Assembly: GCF_009928425.1 (NCBI RefSeq)
Contig: NZ_JAABNS010000001.1
Coordinates: 62,001-126,000 of the forward strand
Origin: Pseudarthrobacter sp. ATCC 49987
GTDB lineage: Bacteria; Actinomycetota; Actinomycetes; Actinomycetales; Micrococcaceae
Reading direction: 5' to 3'
DNA: 64,000 nucleotides
The position numbers and the translations under genes are program-made. Below are positions 41,768 to 49,871 of this stretch, piece after piece (the stretch's first letter is position 1; each line of letters begins with the position of its first letter). The notes under the pieces were generated by a model. It did not search any database, had not been told where the DNA came from, and saw only the letters and a program-made list of their open reading frames with translations.

Positions 41768-43446
41768 ACGGGCTCTTTCTTGTCGGCAGCAATGGAACGA
41801 TCAATGCGATCGTCAGCGGTGAGCAATTCTTCGTATTCGGCGTCCGGGCCCGGATCGCAGCCGGTGGCGCCGACTTTTTCGGCCGGATCGTCGTCAGCGC
41901 TGATGCCCGCGGCGGCCTCGGCGGCAGTCTGCGTCGCTGCGGCACCAAGGGCGGCGTCTCCGGCCGCGGGATGGCTGCCGAGATCCGTGCGTTCCAGCAG
42001 GTTCTTGCCGAGCTTGTCCGCTCCCGGGAGCTCGATCGGGTACTTGCCGGTGAAGCAGGCGGTGCACAGCCGTTCGCGCGGCTGCTGGGTGGCGCCGATC
42101 ATGCCGTCCTCGGAGATGTAGGCCAGCGAATCGGCGCCGATGGCCTGGGTGATCTCCTCGACGGTGGTGCCGTTCGCGATCAGCTCTGCGCGGGAGGCGA
42201 AGTCGATCCCGTAGAAGCACGGCCACTTGACTGGCGGGGAGGAAATCTTGATATGCACGGACTTGGCGCCGGCTTCGCGGAGCATCCGGACGATCGCGCG
42301 CTGGGTGTTGCCGCGGACGATCGAGTCATCCACCACCACCACGCGCTTGCCGCGGATCACGGACTCAAGGGCGTTGAGCTTGAGCCGGATGCCGAGCTGG
42401 CGGAGGGTCTGGGAGGGCTGGATGAACGTCCGGCCCACGTAGGCGTTCTTGACGAAGCCGTGTGCGAAGGGGATGCCGGATTCCTCGGCGTAGCCCACGG
42501 CCGCGGGGGTGCCGGACTCCGGCACCGGGATGACGATGTCCGCTTCCTGGGTGTTTTCGCGGGCCAGCTGGCGGCCCATTTCCACGCGGGACTCGTACAC
42601 GGAGCGGCCCGCAATGGAGGCGTCCGGACGGGCGAGGTAGACGTATTCGAAGACGCAGCCGGCCGGCGTCGCTTCGGCGAAGCGCTGGGAGCGGACGCCG
42701 TCCTCGTCGATCGCGATGAACTCGCCGGGCTCGATTTCGCGGATGAAGCTGGCGCCGACGGTGGCGAGGGCGGACTGCTCGGAGGCGACCACCCAGCCGC
42801 GCTCCAGCCGGCCCAGGCACAGCGGACGGATTCCATACGTGTCGCGGGCCGCGTAGAGGGTGCCTTCATCCATGAAGACAAAGCAGAAGCCGCCCTTGAT
42901 TTTGGGCAGCAGTTCCATGGCGGTCTGTTCGAGCGACTTGCCCTCTTCGCCCTCCAGCAGGGCGGTGACGAGGGCGGTGTCCGAGGTGTTGCCCTGCTTC
43001 ATTTCGCCGGTGAGCTGGCCGCCGTTGCGGTCCACGATCATGGCTTTGAGATCGGCGGTGTTGGTCAGGTTGCCGTTGTGGGCCAGGGCCACCGTGCCGG
43101 TCGCGGTCGCGCCCAGGGTGGGCTGCGCGTTGGCCCAGTGGCTCGCGCCGGTAGTGGAATAGCGGCAGTGGCCGACGGCCAGGTGCCCGGTCAGGGTGTT
43201 GAGCGTCGTCTCGTCGAAGACCTGGGAGACGAGTCCCATGTCCTTGTAGACGTTGATCCGCTTGCCGTCGCTGGTGGCTATACCAGCCGACTCCTGACCG
43301 CGGTGCTGCAGTGCATACAGCCCGTAATAGGTGAGTTTTGCAACCTCTTCACCGGGAGCCCAGACCCCGAAGACGCCACATGCGTCCTGAGGGCCTTTTT
43401 CGCCAGAGAGAAGGTCATGAGAAAGTTTTCCATCGCCGCGTGCCAC
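41764..43446 (-). CDS. purF: Amidophosphoribosyltransferase
   Basis: First committed step of purine synthesis, making phosphoribosylamine from PRPP and glutamine. The 560-residue protein has the glutaminase domain with the catalytic Cys23 (DACGVFGVWAPGEE) after a propeptide-like stretch removed in the mature enzyme. The C-half has SGTPAAVGYAEESGIPF, the PRPP loop VVVVDDSIVRGNT, and the Cys-rich EDGMIGATQQPRERLCTACFTGKYP. A 60-residue acidic/Ala tail follows and is variable in the family. The GTG start at 43446 has no ribosome site, which with the promoter position suggests a leaderless mRNA. Confidence 0.95.
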   Translation of the reverse strand: MARGDGKLSHDLLSGEKGPQDACGVFGVWAPGEEVAKLTYYGLYALQHRGQESAGIATSDGKRINVYKDMGLVSQVFDETTLNTLTGHLAVGHCRYSTTGASHWANAQPTLGATATGTVALAHNGNLTNTADLKAMIVDRNGGQLTGEMKQGNTSDTALVTALLEGEEGKSLEQTAMELLPKIKGGFCFVFMDEGTLYAARDTYGIRPLCLGRLERGWVVASEQSALATVGASFIREIEPGEFIAIDEDGVRSQRFAEATPAGCVFEYVYLARPDASIAGRSVYESRVEMGRQLARENTQEADIVIPVPESGTPAAVGYAEESGIPFAHGFVKNAYVGRTFIQPSQTLRQLGIRLKLNALESVIRGKRVVVVDDSIVRGNTQRAIVRMLREAGAKSVHIKISSPPVKWPCFYGIDFASRAELIANGTTVEEITQAIGADSLAYISEDGMIGATQQPRERLCTACFTGKYPIELPGADKLGKNLLERTDLGSHPAAGDAALGAAATQTAAEAAAGISADDDPAEKVGATGCDPGPDAEYEELLTADDRIDRSIAADKKEPV

Positions 43447-43452
43447 TGGTCG

Positions 43453-43461
43453 ATTATCTCA
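43453..43461 (-). promoter_or_regulatory. Extended -10 promoter of purF
   Basis: On the minus strand TGAGATAAT gives an extended -10 (TGn plus GATAAT). The hexamer ends seven bases from the purF GTG, which puts the expected transcription start on or next to the start codon. No clear -35 box lies 17-18 bp upstream. Confidence 0.5.
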
Positions 43462-43511
43462 CGTTGTGCGCTAGGACTTTCCCGGCGGCCGGTTTATGAC
43501 CTGCGGCCCGC

Positions 43512-43856
43512 TCAGGCCCCCGGCTGATCCTCAGGATCGGGCACCGAATCGGGAACGGATTCGACCACGGCGCGCCTGGCCCGGCGGACGCTCAGGCGGT
43601 CCAGGATGAGCGCGGCGAGGCCGCCCAGGATGACGCCGCCCGCGCCGCACAGGATCATAAAGAAACCGAACACGGCACCGGCGTCGTAGCTTTCATCGCC
43701 CGGGAGGCCGTAGGCGAGGAACGCCGCCACGGCAAAGCCCAGGAGCCCGCCCAGGACCAGGAACGGCACGTACTTCGGCGCCCGGCGCACGGTGACCTGG
43801 CGCCGTTCGGGGACGTGCTGCTCGCCTGCGGTGCCGGAGTTTTCGGGGGTAGACAT
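43512..43856 (-). CDS. Small two-helix membrane protein
   Basis: A 114-residue hypothetical protein. A polar N-tail (MSTPENSGTAGEQHVPERRQVTVRRAPKY) leads into two hydrophobic segments (PFLVLGGLLGFAVAAFLAYG and AGAVFGFFMILCGAGGVILGGLAALIL), then a basic, acidic C-tail. I recognise no family. I chose ATG 43856 over upstream in-frame starts because the sequence before it lacks conservation-like features. It lies upstream of purF on the same strand, 65 bp away. Confidence 0.68.
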   Translation of the reverse strand: MSTPENSGTAGEQHVPERRQVTVRRAPKYVPFLVLGGLLGFAVAAFLAYGLPGDESYDAGAVFGFFMILCGAGGVILGGLAALILDRLSVRRARRAVVESVPDSVPDPEDQPGA

Positions 43857-43954
43857 GCCGTTAAGCCTACTGCCCCGGCAGCCATTGCTACCGCCGGGGC
43901 GGCGGGAGCACACTAGGGGTTGGGGGAGGGCACGGAACAGCCAAGGGGAGCGCC

Positions 43955-44803
43955 ATGTCAGCCTCAGCGGAGCGGATCAGGGACCAGCAACGCAGCACCT
44001 GGGATGAATTCTCCGCAGGCTGGCGAAAATGGGACGCCGAAGTGCTTGGCTGGCACGCCCCCTTCGGCGACGCCGTCATCCAGGAGGCACGGCTCCGCCC
44101 GGACTCCGCCGTCCTTGACGTTGCATCCGGCACGGGCGAACCGGGCCTCACGGCGGCAGCACTCGTGCCGCGCGGCAGCGTCGTCCTGCTGGACCTCTCC
44201 GAGGGGATGCTGCGGGTTGCATCGGAAAAGGCGGCAGCCCGCGGGCTGGCGAACGTGCGCACCGCCGTCGGCGACGCCGCCGCCCTGCCCTTCGGCGACA
44301 GCAGCTTCGACGCGGTCCTCTGCCGCTTCGGTCTGATGTTCTTCCCCGGAGTGTCCGCCGCGGTGGACGAAATGGTGCGTGTCGCCAAGCCGGGTGCGCG
44401 GATCAGCTCCGCCGTCTGGGGCCGGGCCGCAGAGAACCCGTGGGCCACACTGATCCTCGGCACCATCGCCCGCCATACCGAACTGCCGGTGCCGTCGACG
44501 GGCGCACCCGGGCTGTTCCGCTGCGCTGCGCCGGGGTTTATGGCCCGGGTCTTCACCGAGGCGGGACTGGTCGATGTCAGCGAGCGGAAAGTCAGCACGG
44601 ACCTGGTCCAGGCGTCGCCGGACCTCTACTGGGAGTTCATGACCGAGATCGCAACCACCGTGGGGGTGGGGCTGGCGAGGGCCGACCGGGAATCCCGCGA
44701 GTTGATCCGCTCCGACGTCTTCCAACTGCTGGTCCGTTACGAACACGACGGCGCCATCAGGCTCCGTTCAACGGCCACCATCGTGGCAGGGACTCGGCCC
44801 TAA
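43955..44803 (+). CDS. Class I SAM-dependent methyltransferase (UbiE-like)
   Basis: A 282-residue Rossmann methyltransferase. Motif I is VLDVASGTG at 53-61, the acidic beta-2 end lies at VLLDLSEGML, and FDAVLCRFGLMFFP is motif IV. The helical start AERIRDQQRSTWDEFSAGWRKWD is typical of the UbiE/COQ5-like group, but the substrate is unknown. ATG 43955 has AAGGGGAG upstream. It converges on the bcp gene ten bases away. Confidence 0.87.
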   Translation: MSASAERIRDQQRSTWDEFSAGWRKWDAEVLGWHAPFGDAVIQEARLRPDSAVLDVASGTGEPGLTAAALVPRGSVVLLDLSEGMLRVASEKAAARGLANVRTAVGDAAALPFGDSSFDAVLCRFGLMFFPGVSAAVDEMVRVAKPGARISSAVWGRAAENPWATLILGTIARHTELPVPSTGAPGLFRCAAPGFMARVFTEAGLVDVSERKVSTDLVQASPDLYWEFMTEIATTVGVGLARADRESRELIRSDVFQLLVRYEHDGAIRLRSTATIVAGTRP

Positions 44804-44813
44804 CGCCGCTGTC

Positions 44814-45293
44814 CTACACGCCCAGCTCTTCCTTCAGCGCGGCGACGTGGCCCTGCGCCTTGACCTGGTACCGCGCCAGTTTCACCTTGCCTTCGGGGTC
44901 CAGGACCACCGTGGAGCGGACGATCCCTTCGGTGACTTCGCCGTTGACCAGCTTCTCGCCCCAGGCGCCGTAGGCCAGCGCCACGGCGTGGTCTTCATCG
45001 GCGAGCAGCGGGAAAGTCAGCGCGAAGTCGCCGGTGAAGTGCGCCAGCGACTCGGGGGCGTCGGGGGAGATGCCCAGCACCTCGTAGCCGGAACCCTGCA
45101 GGGAGGCCAGGTTGTCGCGGAAATCGCAGGCCTCGGTGGTGCAGCCCGGGGTGGCGGCCTGCGGGTAGAAGTACACAATGACGTTCTTGCCGCGGTAGTC
45201 GGCCAGCGAGACCTTGTGTCCCGCGGCGTCCGGAAGCGTGAATTCCGGGGCGGGGGTTCCGGGCTGGAGCTTGATGGTCGGGTTGGGGCTCAT
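44814..45293 (-). CDS. bcp: Thioredoxin-dependent thiol peroxidase (Bcp/PrxQ)
   Basis: Reduces hydrogen peroxide and organic hydroperoxides, recycled by thioredoxin. The 159-residue peroxiredoxin has the peroxidatic Cys51 and resolving Cys56 in TPGCTTEACDFRDNL, the PrxQ five-residue spacing. The mature start TPAPEFTLPDAAGHKVSLADYRGKNVIVYFYP and GISPDAPESLAHFT fit the family. I chose ATG 45293 over the in-frame start 18 codons upstream. It is likely a separate unit from the allantoinase gene upstream on the same strand. Confidence 0.93.
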   Translation of the reverse strand: MSPNPTIKLQPGTPAPEFTLPDAAGHKVSLADYRGKNVIVYFYPQAATPGCTTEACDFRDNLASLQGSGYEVLGISPDAPESLAHFTGDFALTFPLLADEDHAVALAYGAWGEKLVNGEVTEGIVRSTVVLDPEGKVKLARYQVKAQGHVAALKEELGV

Positions 45294-45377
45294 GGGGATC
45301 CTTCGGGGTCTGTTGACTGGAAATGCGTTGTTCCGTGGCACAACCACCGGACCCGACCCGGTATTCCGGGGGAGCCG

Positions 45378-46721
45378 TCAGATAACGCCGCGGCGGAGCA
45401 GTTTTCCGCCGGGCGTACGTCCGTCGATCTCGTGTCCGCGCAGGAAGGTTCGGCGGACGACGCCGGAGAGTGCCTTGCCGTCGTACGGGGTGATGGGGTT
45501 CTTGTGCTTCAGCTTTGAGACGTCCACCACGAAGGCCTCCTCGGGCGCGAAGATGGAGAAGTCCGCGTCGTAGCCCGGGGCGAGCTGGCCCTTGGTGCTC
45601 AACCGGGCCAGTTCGGCGGGCTTGCGGGCCATCCAGGACACCACCTGCTCCAGCGCGATGCCGCGGTGCCGCGCCTCCGTCCAGATCAGGGACAACCCCA
45701 GCTGGAGTGAGGAGACCCCGCCCCAGGCCACCGCGAAGTCGCCGTTTTCCAGGTCCTTGAGGTCCAGTGTGCTGGGCGAGTGGTCCGAGACGATGCAGTC
45801 GATGGTGCCGTCCTGGAGGCCCTTCCACAGCAGTTCCCGGTTGGAAGCCTCGCGGATGGGCGGGCAGCACTTGTAGGCGGTGGCCCCGTTGGGGATTTCC
45901 TCGGCCGTGAGGGTCAGGTAATGCGGGCACGTCTCCACCGTGAGGTGGACGCCGTCGCGCTTGGCGCTGGCGATCATGGGCAGGGCGTCCGACGACGAGA
46001 GGTGCAGGATGTGGGCACGGGCGCCGGTCCAGCGGGCGCGTTCGATCACCTCGGCAATGGCCTTGTTCTCGGCCCCGCGGGGACGGGACGCGAGGAACGT
46101 CGCGTACAGGTCACCGCCCGGGTGCGGGGCGCGCTCGATCGCATGCGGGTCCTCGGCGTGCACGATCATCAGGGCATCGAAGGACTTCAGCTCGGCCAGG
46201 TCCTCTTCCAGCTCCTCGGCGTCCAGCTGGGGGAACTCGTCCACGCCCGAGTGCAGCAGGAAACACTTGAAGCCGAAGACGCCCTCGTCGTGCAGCGGCC
46301 GGAGGTCCGCGGTGTTGCCGGGGACGGCCCCGCCCCAGAACCCGACGTCCACAAACGCCTGGTCCCCGGCGACCTCGCGTTTGAGTTTGAGGGCTTCCAC
46401 CGTGGTGGTGGGCGGGATGCTGTTGAGCGGCATGTCGATGATGGTGGTCACGCCGCCGGCCGCCGCGGCGCGGGTTGCGGAGGCAAAGCCCTCCCACTCG
46501 GTGCGGCCGGGTTCGTTGACGTGGACGTGGGTGTCCACGAGCCCGGGAAGCAGGGTTTCGTCGTCCGCGAGGTCGATGACCTCGGCGCCGGAGAGCCCGT
46601 TGCCGAGCGGCTCGATGGCCACGATCCTGCCGCCACGCACCCCCACTTCCCGCGGCCCGATCCCTGCCGTGGTGAGGACGCGCCGGCCGCGGATGACGAG
46701 ATCGAAGGACTCTTCAGGCAT
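45378..46721 (-). CDS. allB: Allantoinase
   Basis: Opens the hydantoin ring of allantoin to allantoate. The 447-residue cyclic amidohydrolase has the metal-binding [17 protein letters not shown] (His65, His67), the carboxylated Lys152 in [11 protein letters not shown], and further histidines in LMIVHAEDP and [12 protein letters not shown]. The active-site Asp lies in [14 protein letters not shown]. Length and motifs fit AllB. It overlaps hyi by eight bases and is the last gene of the seven-gene purine run on this strand. The next step, allantoate amidohydrolase, is not in the window. Confidence 0.93.
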   Translation of the reverse strand: MPEESFDLVIRGRRVLTTAGIGPREVGVRGGRIVAIEPLGNGLSGAEVIDLADDETLLPGLVDTHVHVNEPGRTEWEGFASATRAAAAGGVTTIIDMPLNSIPPTTTVEALKLKREVAGDQAFVDVGFWGGAVPGNTADLRPLHDEGVFGFKCFLLHSGVDEFPQLDAEELEEDLAELKSFDALMIVHAEDPHAIERAPHPGGDLYATFLASRPRGAENKAIAEVIERARWTGARAHILHLSSSDALPMIASAKRDGVHLTVETCPHYLTLTAEEIPNGATAYKCCPPIREASNRELLWKGLQDGTIDCIVSDHSPSTLDLKDLENGDFAVAWGGVSSLQLGLSLIWTEARHRGIALEQVVSWMARKPAELARLSTKGQLAPGYDADFSIFAPEEAFVVDVSKLKHKNPITPYDGKALSGVVRRTFLRGHEIDGRTPGGKLLRRGVI

Positions 46722-47505
46722 TCAGGCTCTCCCAGTCGAAGGCGGTTGCCAACGGTTCCTTGTATTCGAGGCTGATGTAGCCCTCGTAGCCGAGCTGGCG
46801 GCTGCGGGCGATCCAATCGCCGAGGGGCAGCTCACCGGTTCCGGGAGCCCCGCGGCCGGGGCTGTCGGCGATCTGGATGTGGCCGAAGTCTTTGGCGTGC
46901 CGTTCGATAACGGCGGCGACGTCGTCACCGTTGACCGAGAGGTGGTAGAAATCGGCGAGGAGCTGGATGTTCTCCGCGCCGGTTTCCTCCTGCACGCGGG
47001 AGATGACCCGGAGGGCGTCGTCGGCCGTGAGGAGCGGGTAGCGCGGGGCGCCGCTGACCGGTTCGAGCAGCACGGTGCCGCCGATGCGGGCCACGGCAGC
47101 GGCCGCAGCCGTGAGGTTGGCGGTTGCCAGCTCGTCCTGGGCCTCCGGGGTGATCCCGTCCTGCCGGTTCCCGTAGAGGGCGTTGAACGAGGTGCAGCCG
47201 AGCCGCCCGCCGATGCCGGCCACCACGTCGATGTTGTCCCTGAACTCGGAGGAGCGGCCCTGCCAGGACACCAGGCCCCGGTCCCCGGCCGGCATGTCGC
47301 CGGCGTTGAAGTTCAGGCCGGCCAGCTGGACGCCCGCGTCGGTGATGGCCTGCTCGAAGCGGGCGAGCTCGGCATCGCCGGGGACGGAGGTTGCGAACGG
47401 CCACCAGAACTCGACGGCGTCAAAGCCGGCGGCTTTCGCCGCGGCAGGCCGCTCGAGGAGGGGCAGTTCGGTCAGCAGGATGGAGCAGTTCACGGAATAC
47501 GTCAT
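46714..47505 (-). CDS. hyi: Hydroxypyruvate isomerase-like TIM-barrel protein
   Basis: A 263-residue xylose-isomerase-like barrel close to Hyi, which interconverts hydroxypyruvate and tartronate semialdehyde in glyoxylate use. Markers: [58 protein letters not shown], and [24 protein letters not shown] near the C-terminus with the metal Glu and His residues. Its place between allE and allB links it to the fate of glyoxylate from ureides. A glyoxylate carboligase gene, which would make its substrate, is not visible here. Its stop overlaps the allB start. Confidence 0.87.
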   Translation of the reverse strand: MTYSVNCSILLTELPLLERPAAAKAAGFDAVEFWWPFATSVPGDAELARFEQAITDAGVQLAGLNFNAGDMPAGDRGLVSWQGRSSEFRDNIDVVAGIGGRLGCTSFNALYGNRQDGITPEAQDELATANLTAAAAAVARIGGTVLLEPVSGAPRYPLLTADDALRVISRVQEETGAENIQLLADFYHLSVNGDDVAAVIERHAKDFGHIQIADSPGRGAPGTGELPLGDWIARSRQLGYEGYISLEYKEPLATAFDWESLNA

Positions 47506-47544
47506 GGTGGGTTCTTTCCGGTGCGGACGTGGCTGGACCAAGGA

Positions 47545-47706
47545 CTACCCCTTCTTGGGGTCCTTGCGGGCCGCCAGGCCCACCAGCGCCCCGACACCCA
47601 GTCCGATCAGGAAGCCGGTGAACGGCTTGTCGGCCGTGGCCACGCCGATGGCGAAGCCGAGGGCCGCGCCAACCAGCATTCCGATCCACAGCGATTCGTA
47701 CTTCAC
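47545..47706 (-). CDS. Small glycine-rich two-helix membrane protein (53 aa)
   Basis: A GTG at 47706 (GAGGGG upstream) opens a 53-codon frame: VKYESLWIGMLVGAALGFAI then GVATADKPFTGFLIGLGVGA and a basic LAARKDPKKG end. The two hydrophobic segments carry GxxxG-like glycine spacing. It sits between allE and hyi on the same strand and inside the run of purine genes, so it is probably cotranscribed. Third-position GC is high, as in real genes here. Function unknown. Confidence 0.72.
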   Translation of the reverse strand: MKYESLWIGMLVGAALGFAIGVATADKPFTGFLIGLGVGALVGLAARKDPKKG

Positions 47707-47729
47707 CCCCTCAGGCTAGCAAGCTGCGC

Positions 47730-48545
47730 CTACGTCAGCCGGATCTGCCGGTTGACGTCCTTGTAGAGCAGGTAGCGGAACGGGCCCGGCCCGCCCGCGT
47801 AGCAGGCCTGCGGGCAGAAGGCGCGGAGCCACATGAAGTCGCCGGCCTCGACTTCCACCCAGTCGTCGTTGAGCCGGTAGACGGCCTTGCCCTCGAGGAC
47901 AAAGAGCCCGTGTTCCATCACGTGGGTCTCGGCGAAGGGGATGGACCCGCCGGGCTGGAACGTGACGATGTTGACGTGCATGTCGTGCGCCAGATCGTCC
48001 GGGTCCACGAATCGGGTGGTCACCCAGGCACCGGCGGTTCCCGGCATCGGGGACGGCGCCACGTCCTGGTCCCGGGTGACAAAGGATTTGGCCGTGTACC
48101 CCTCCAGCGGCTCATAAGCCTTGCGGATCCACTGGAAACTCGCAGCCTCCGCTGCGCCGTCGTTGGACACTTTCCAGTCCGAGCCCGCCGCGAGGTAGGC
48201 GTAGCCGCCGGCGTCCAGGTGGTGGATCCCGCCGTCGAGCGTCAGGGTCAGTTCGCCCTTGGTGAGGAAAATGACGCCCTCGACGCCGGACTCCGCCTCG
48301 GGCTTGTCGCTTCCGCCGCCCGGTGCCACTTCCACGATCAGCTGCGAGAAGGTCGTGGCGAAGCCGGCGATGGGCCGGGCAATGATCCATGCGCGGGTCC
48401 TGGTCCAGCCGGGCAGGTTGGACGTGACGATGTCGCGCAGCACGCCCTTGGGGATGACCGTGTAGGCCTCTTTGACCACGGCGCGGTCGGTGAGGAGCTG
48501 GGTCTGCGGCGGCAGGCCGCCTTCGGGTGAAAAATAGTTGCTCAC
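47730..48545 (-). CDS. allE: (S)-ureidoglycine aminohydrolase
   Basis: Converts ureidoglycine from allantoate breakdown to ureidoglycolate plus ammonia, a Mn-dependent bicupin. The 271 residues hold two cupin halves: VIFLTKGELTLTLDGGIHHLDAGGYAYLAAGSDWKVSN, then HDMHVNIVTFQPGGSIPFAETHVMEHGLFVLEGKAVYRLNDDWVEVEAGDFMWLRAFCPQACYAGG with the metal ligands (ETHVMEHG). These match the AllE/UGHY family. It lies 23 bp before the small GTG gene and 36 bp after DUF6986. Confidence 0.92.
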   Translation of the reverse strand: MSNYFSPEGGLPPQTQLLTDRAVVKEAYTVIPKGVLRDIVTSNLPGWTRTRAWIIARPIAGFATTFSQLIVEVAPGGGSDKPEAESGVEGVIFLTKGELTLTLDGGIHHLDAGGYAYLAAGSDWKVSNDGAAEAASFQWIRKAYEPLEGYTAKSFVTRDQDVAPSPMPGTAGAWVTTRFVDPDDLAHDMHVNIVTFQPGGSIPFAETHVMEHGLFVLEGKAVYRLNDDWVEVEAGDFMWLRAFCPQACYAGGPGPFRYLLYKDVNRQIRLT

Positions 48546-48581
48546 GGGTGGACTCCTTTGTTTAAAGGCCAGTGAAAAAGG

Positions 48582-49868
48582 TCAGTGGGTGCGGGAGGCT
48601 GCAGGCGGTGCCAGCCGGGGGTGTGCCAGGGCCGTCAGCTGCGGGAGCCCGACGCCGGTCAGTGCACGGACTTCCTCCGCGCCGGCGGCACCGCACTGGA
48701 TGCCGCGGAGCACGAAGGCCGCCAGTGCCCTGGCCGTGGCGGGTTCGTCCATGACGCCGCCCTCGGTGCGCTCCACATAGTTGCGCAGCCGCGCGGCGGC
48801 GGCCGGAAGTCCCTGCCGGTAGAACGCGTAGGTGGCGGCAAAGCGGCTCGGCAGCTGCGCCGGGTGCAGGTCCCAGCCCTGGTAGTAGCCGCGTTCCAGC
48901 GAGCGGCGGACCAGTCGGCCATGGAGCCGCCAGGCGTCCTGCACGCCGTCGCCGACGGGGATGACGTTGGTGGAACCGTCGGAGAGCCGGATGCCGGTAC
49001 CGGCGACGGCCAGCTGCATGACCTCTTTGGCGTAATCCGCCACCGGGTGTTCCATCGATTGGTATTCGGCGGGGATCTGCAGGGATGCCGAGTAGTCGTA
49101 GGTGCCGTAGTGCAGGGCGCTGATCCGGCCCGGAACGGCGTGCGGCAGCTGCGCCACCGGGGAGGTGCCGTCCGGGCCCAGGATCAGCTGCGGCGTTTCC
49201 ACTTGGACCTCGAACCGCAGGCGGCCGGCGGGCAGGAAGTGGATGTCCTCCAGCCGGGACACGGCATAGTCCATCGCCTGGACCTGCGCCACGGTGGTGA
49301 CCTTGGGCAGGGTGAGGACCAGCCCGTCCGGGAGCTCCCCGGCCGCGGCCAGGCCGGAGACAAAGAGGTCCAGGGTGCGCAGCCCGCGGGTACGGGTGTT
49401 CGCCTCAAAACACTTGAACCGGATCCCGATGAACGGCGGGGCGCTCCCGTCCGCCACCGCAGCGGCGACGGCGTCCGCCGCCGCGACGGCGTCGGCGTCT
49501 TCGGCGTCGTCACCCCGGTCCCCGTAGCCGTCCTCGAAGTCCAGCCGAAGGTCCTCGATGGGCTCGCTTCCCAGCTTCGCGGCCACGCGGGAGGCGACGG
49601 CGGCGGCCAGGGCCGGGTCCTGGCCGAGCAGGGCGCCAAGCTGCTCCAGCCCGCCGTGGGCTTCGGCCACAGCCAGCGCCTGGGCGCCCCAGTCGGCGGC
49701 GGTGGTAGGAGTGAAGCGGTCGGCCGGGACATAGACCGTGTGGACCGGCTGCCGGGAGCCGTCGTCGCCGGGATAGTTCCGTTCCAGGAGCAGGTCCGTC
49801 GCCGCCAGCAGGGCATCGATCCTGCTCAGGTCGGCGCCGGAGAAGGACCCGGAGGGAGATAGGGTCAC
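48582..49868 (-). CDS. DUF6986 family protein, CitE/HpcH-like lyase fold
   Basis: A 428-residue protein of an aldolase-like family with no assigned function. Central strands read LRLDFEDGYGDRGDDAEDADAV, FEANTRTRGLRTLDLFVSG, LVLTLPKVTTVAQVQAMDYAVSRLED, RFEVQVETPQLILGPDG and ISALHYGTYDYSAS. The DFEDG and E(X)P-type metal residues are those of CitE/HpcH lyases, which make or break C-C bonds of acyl-CoA or keto acids. It starts three bases after the aceB stop, so it is coupled to malate synthase and probably handles glyoxylate or a related C2-C4 acid. This is inference. Confidence 0.75.
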   Translation of the reverse strand: MTLSPSGSFSGADLSRIDALLAATDLLLERNYPGDDGSRQPVHTVYVPADRFTPTTAADWGAQALAVAEAHGGLEQLGALLGQDPALAAAVASRVAAKLGSEPIEDLRLDFEDGYGDRGDDAEDADAVAAADAVAAAVADGSAPPFIGIRFKCFEANTRTRGLRTLDLFVSGLAAAGELPDGLVLTLPKVTTVAQVQAMDYAVSRLEDIHFLPAGRLRFEVQVETPQLILGPDGTSPVAQLPHAVPGRISALHYGTYDYSASLQIPAEYQSMEHPVADYAKEVMQLAVAGTGIRLSDGSTNVIPVGDGVQDAWRLHGRLVRRSLERGYYQGWDLHPAQLPSRFAATYAFYRQGLPAAAARLRNYVERTEGGVMDEPATARALAAFVLRGIQCGAAGAEEVRALTGVGLPQLTALAHPRLAPPAASRTH

Positions 49869-49871
49869 GGA

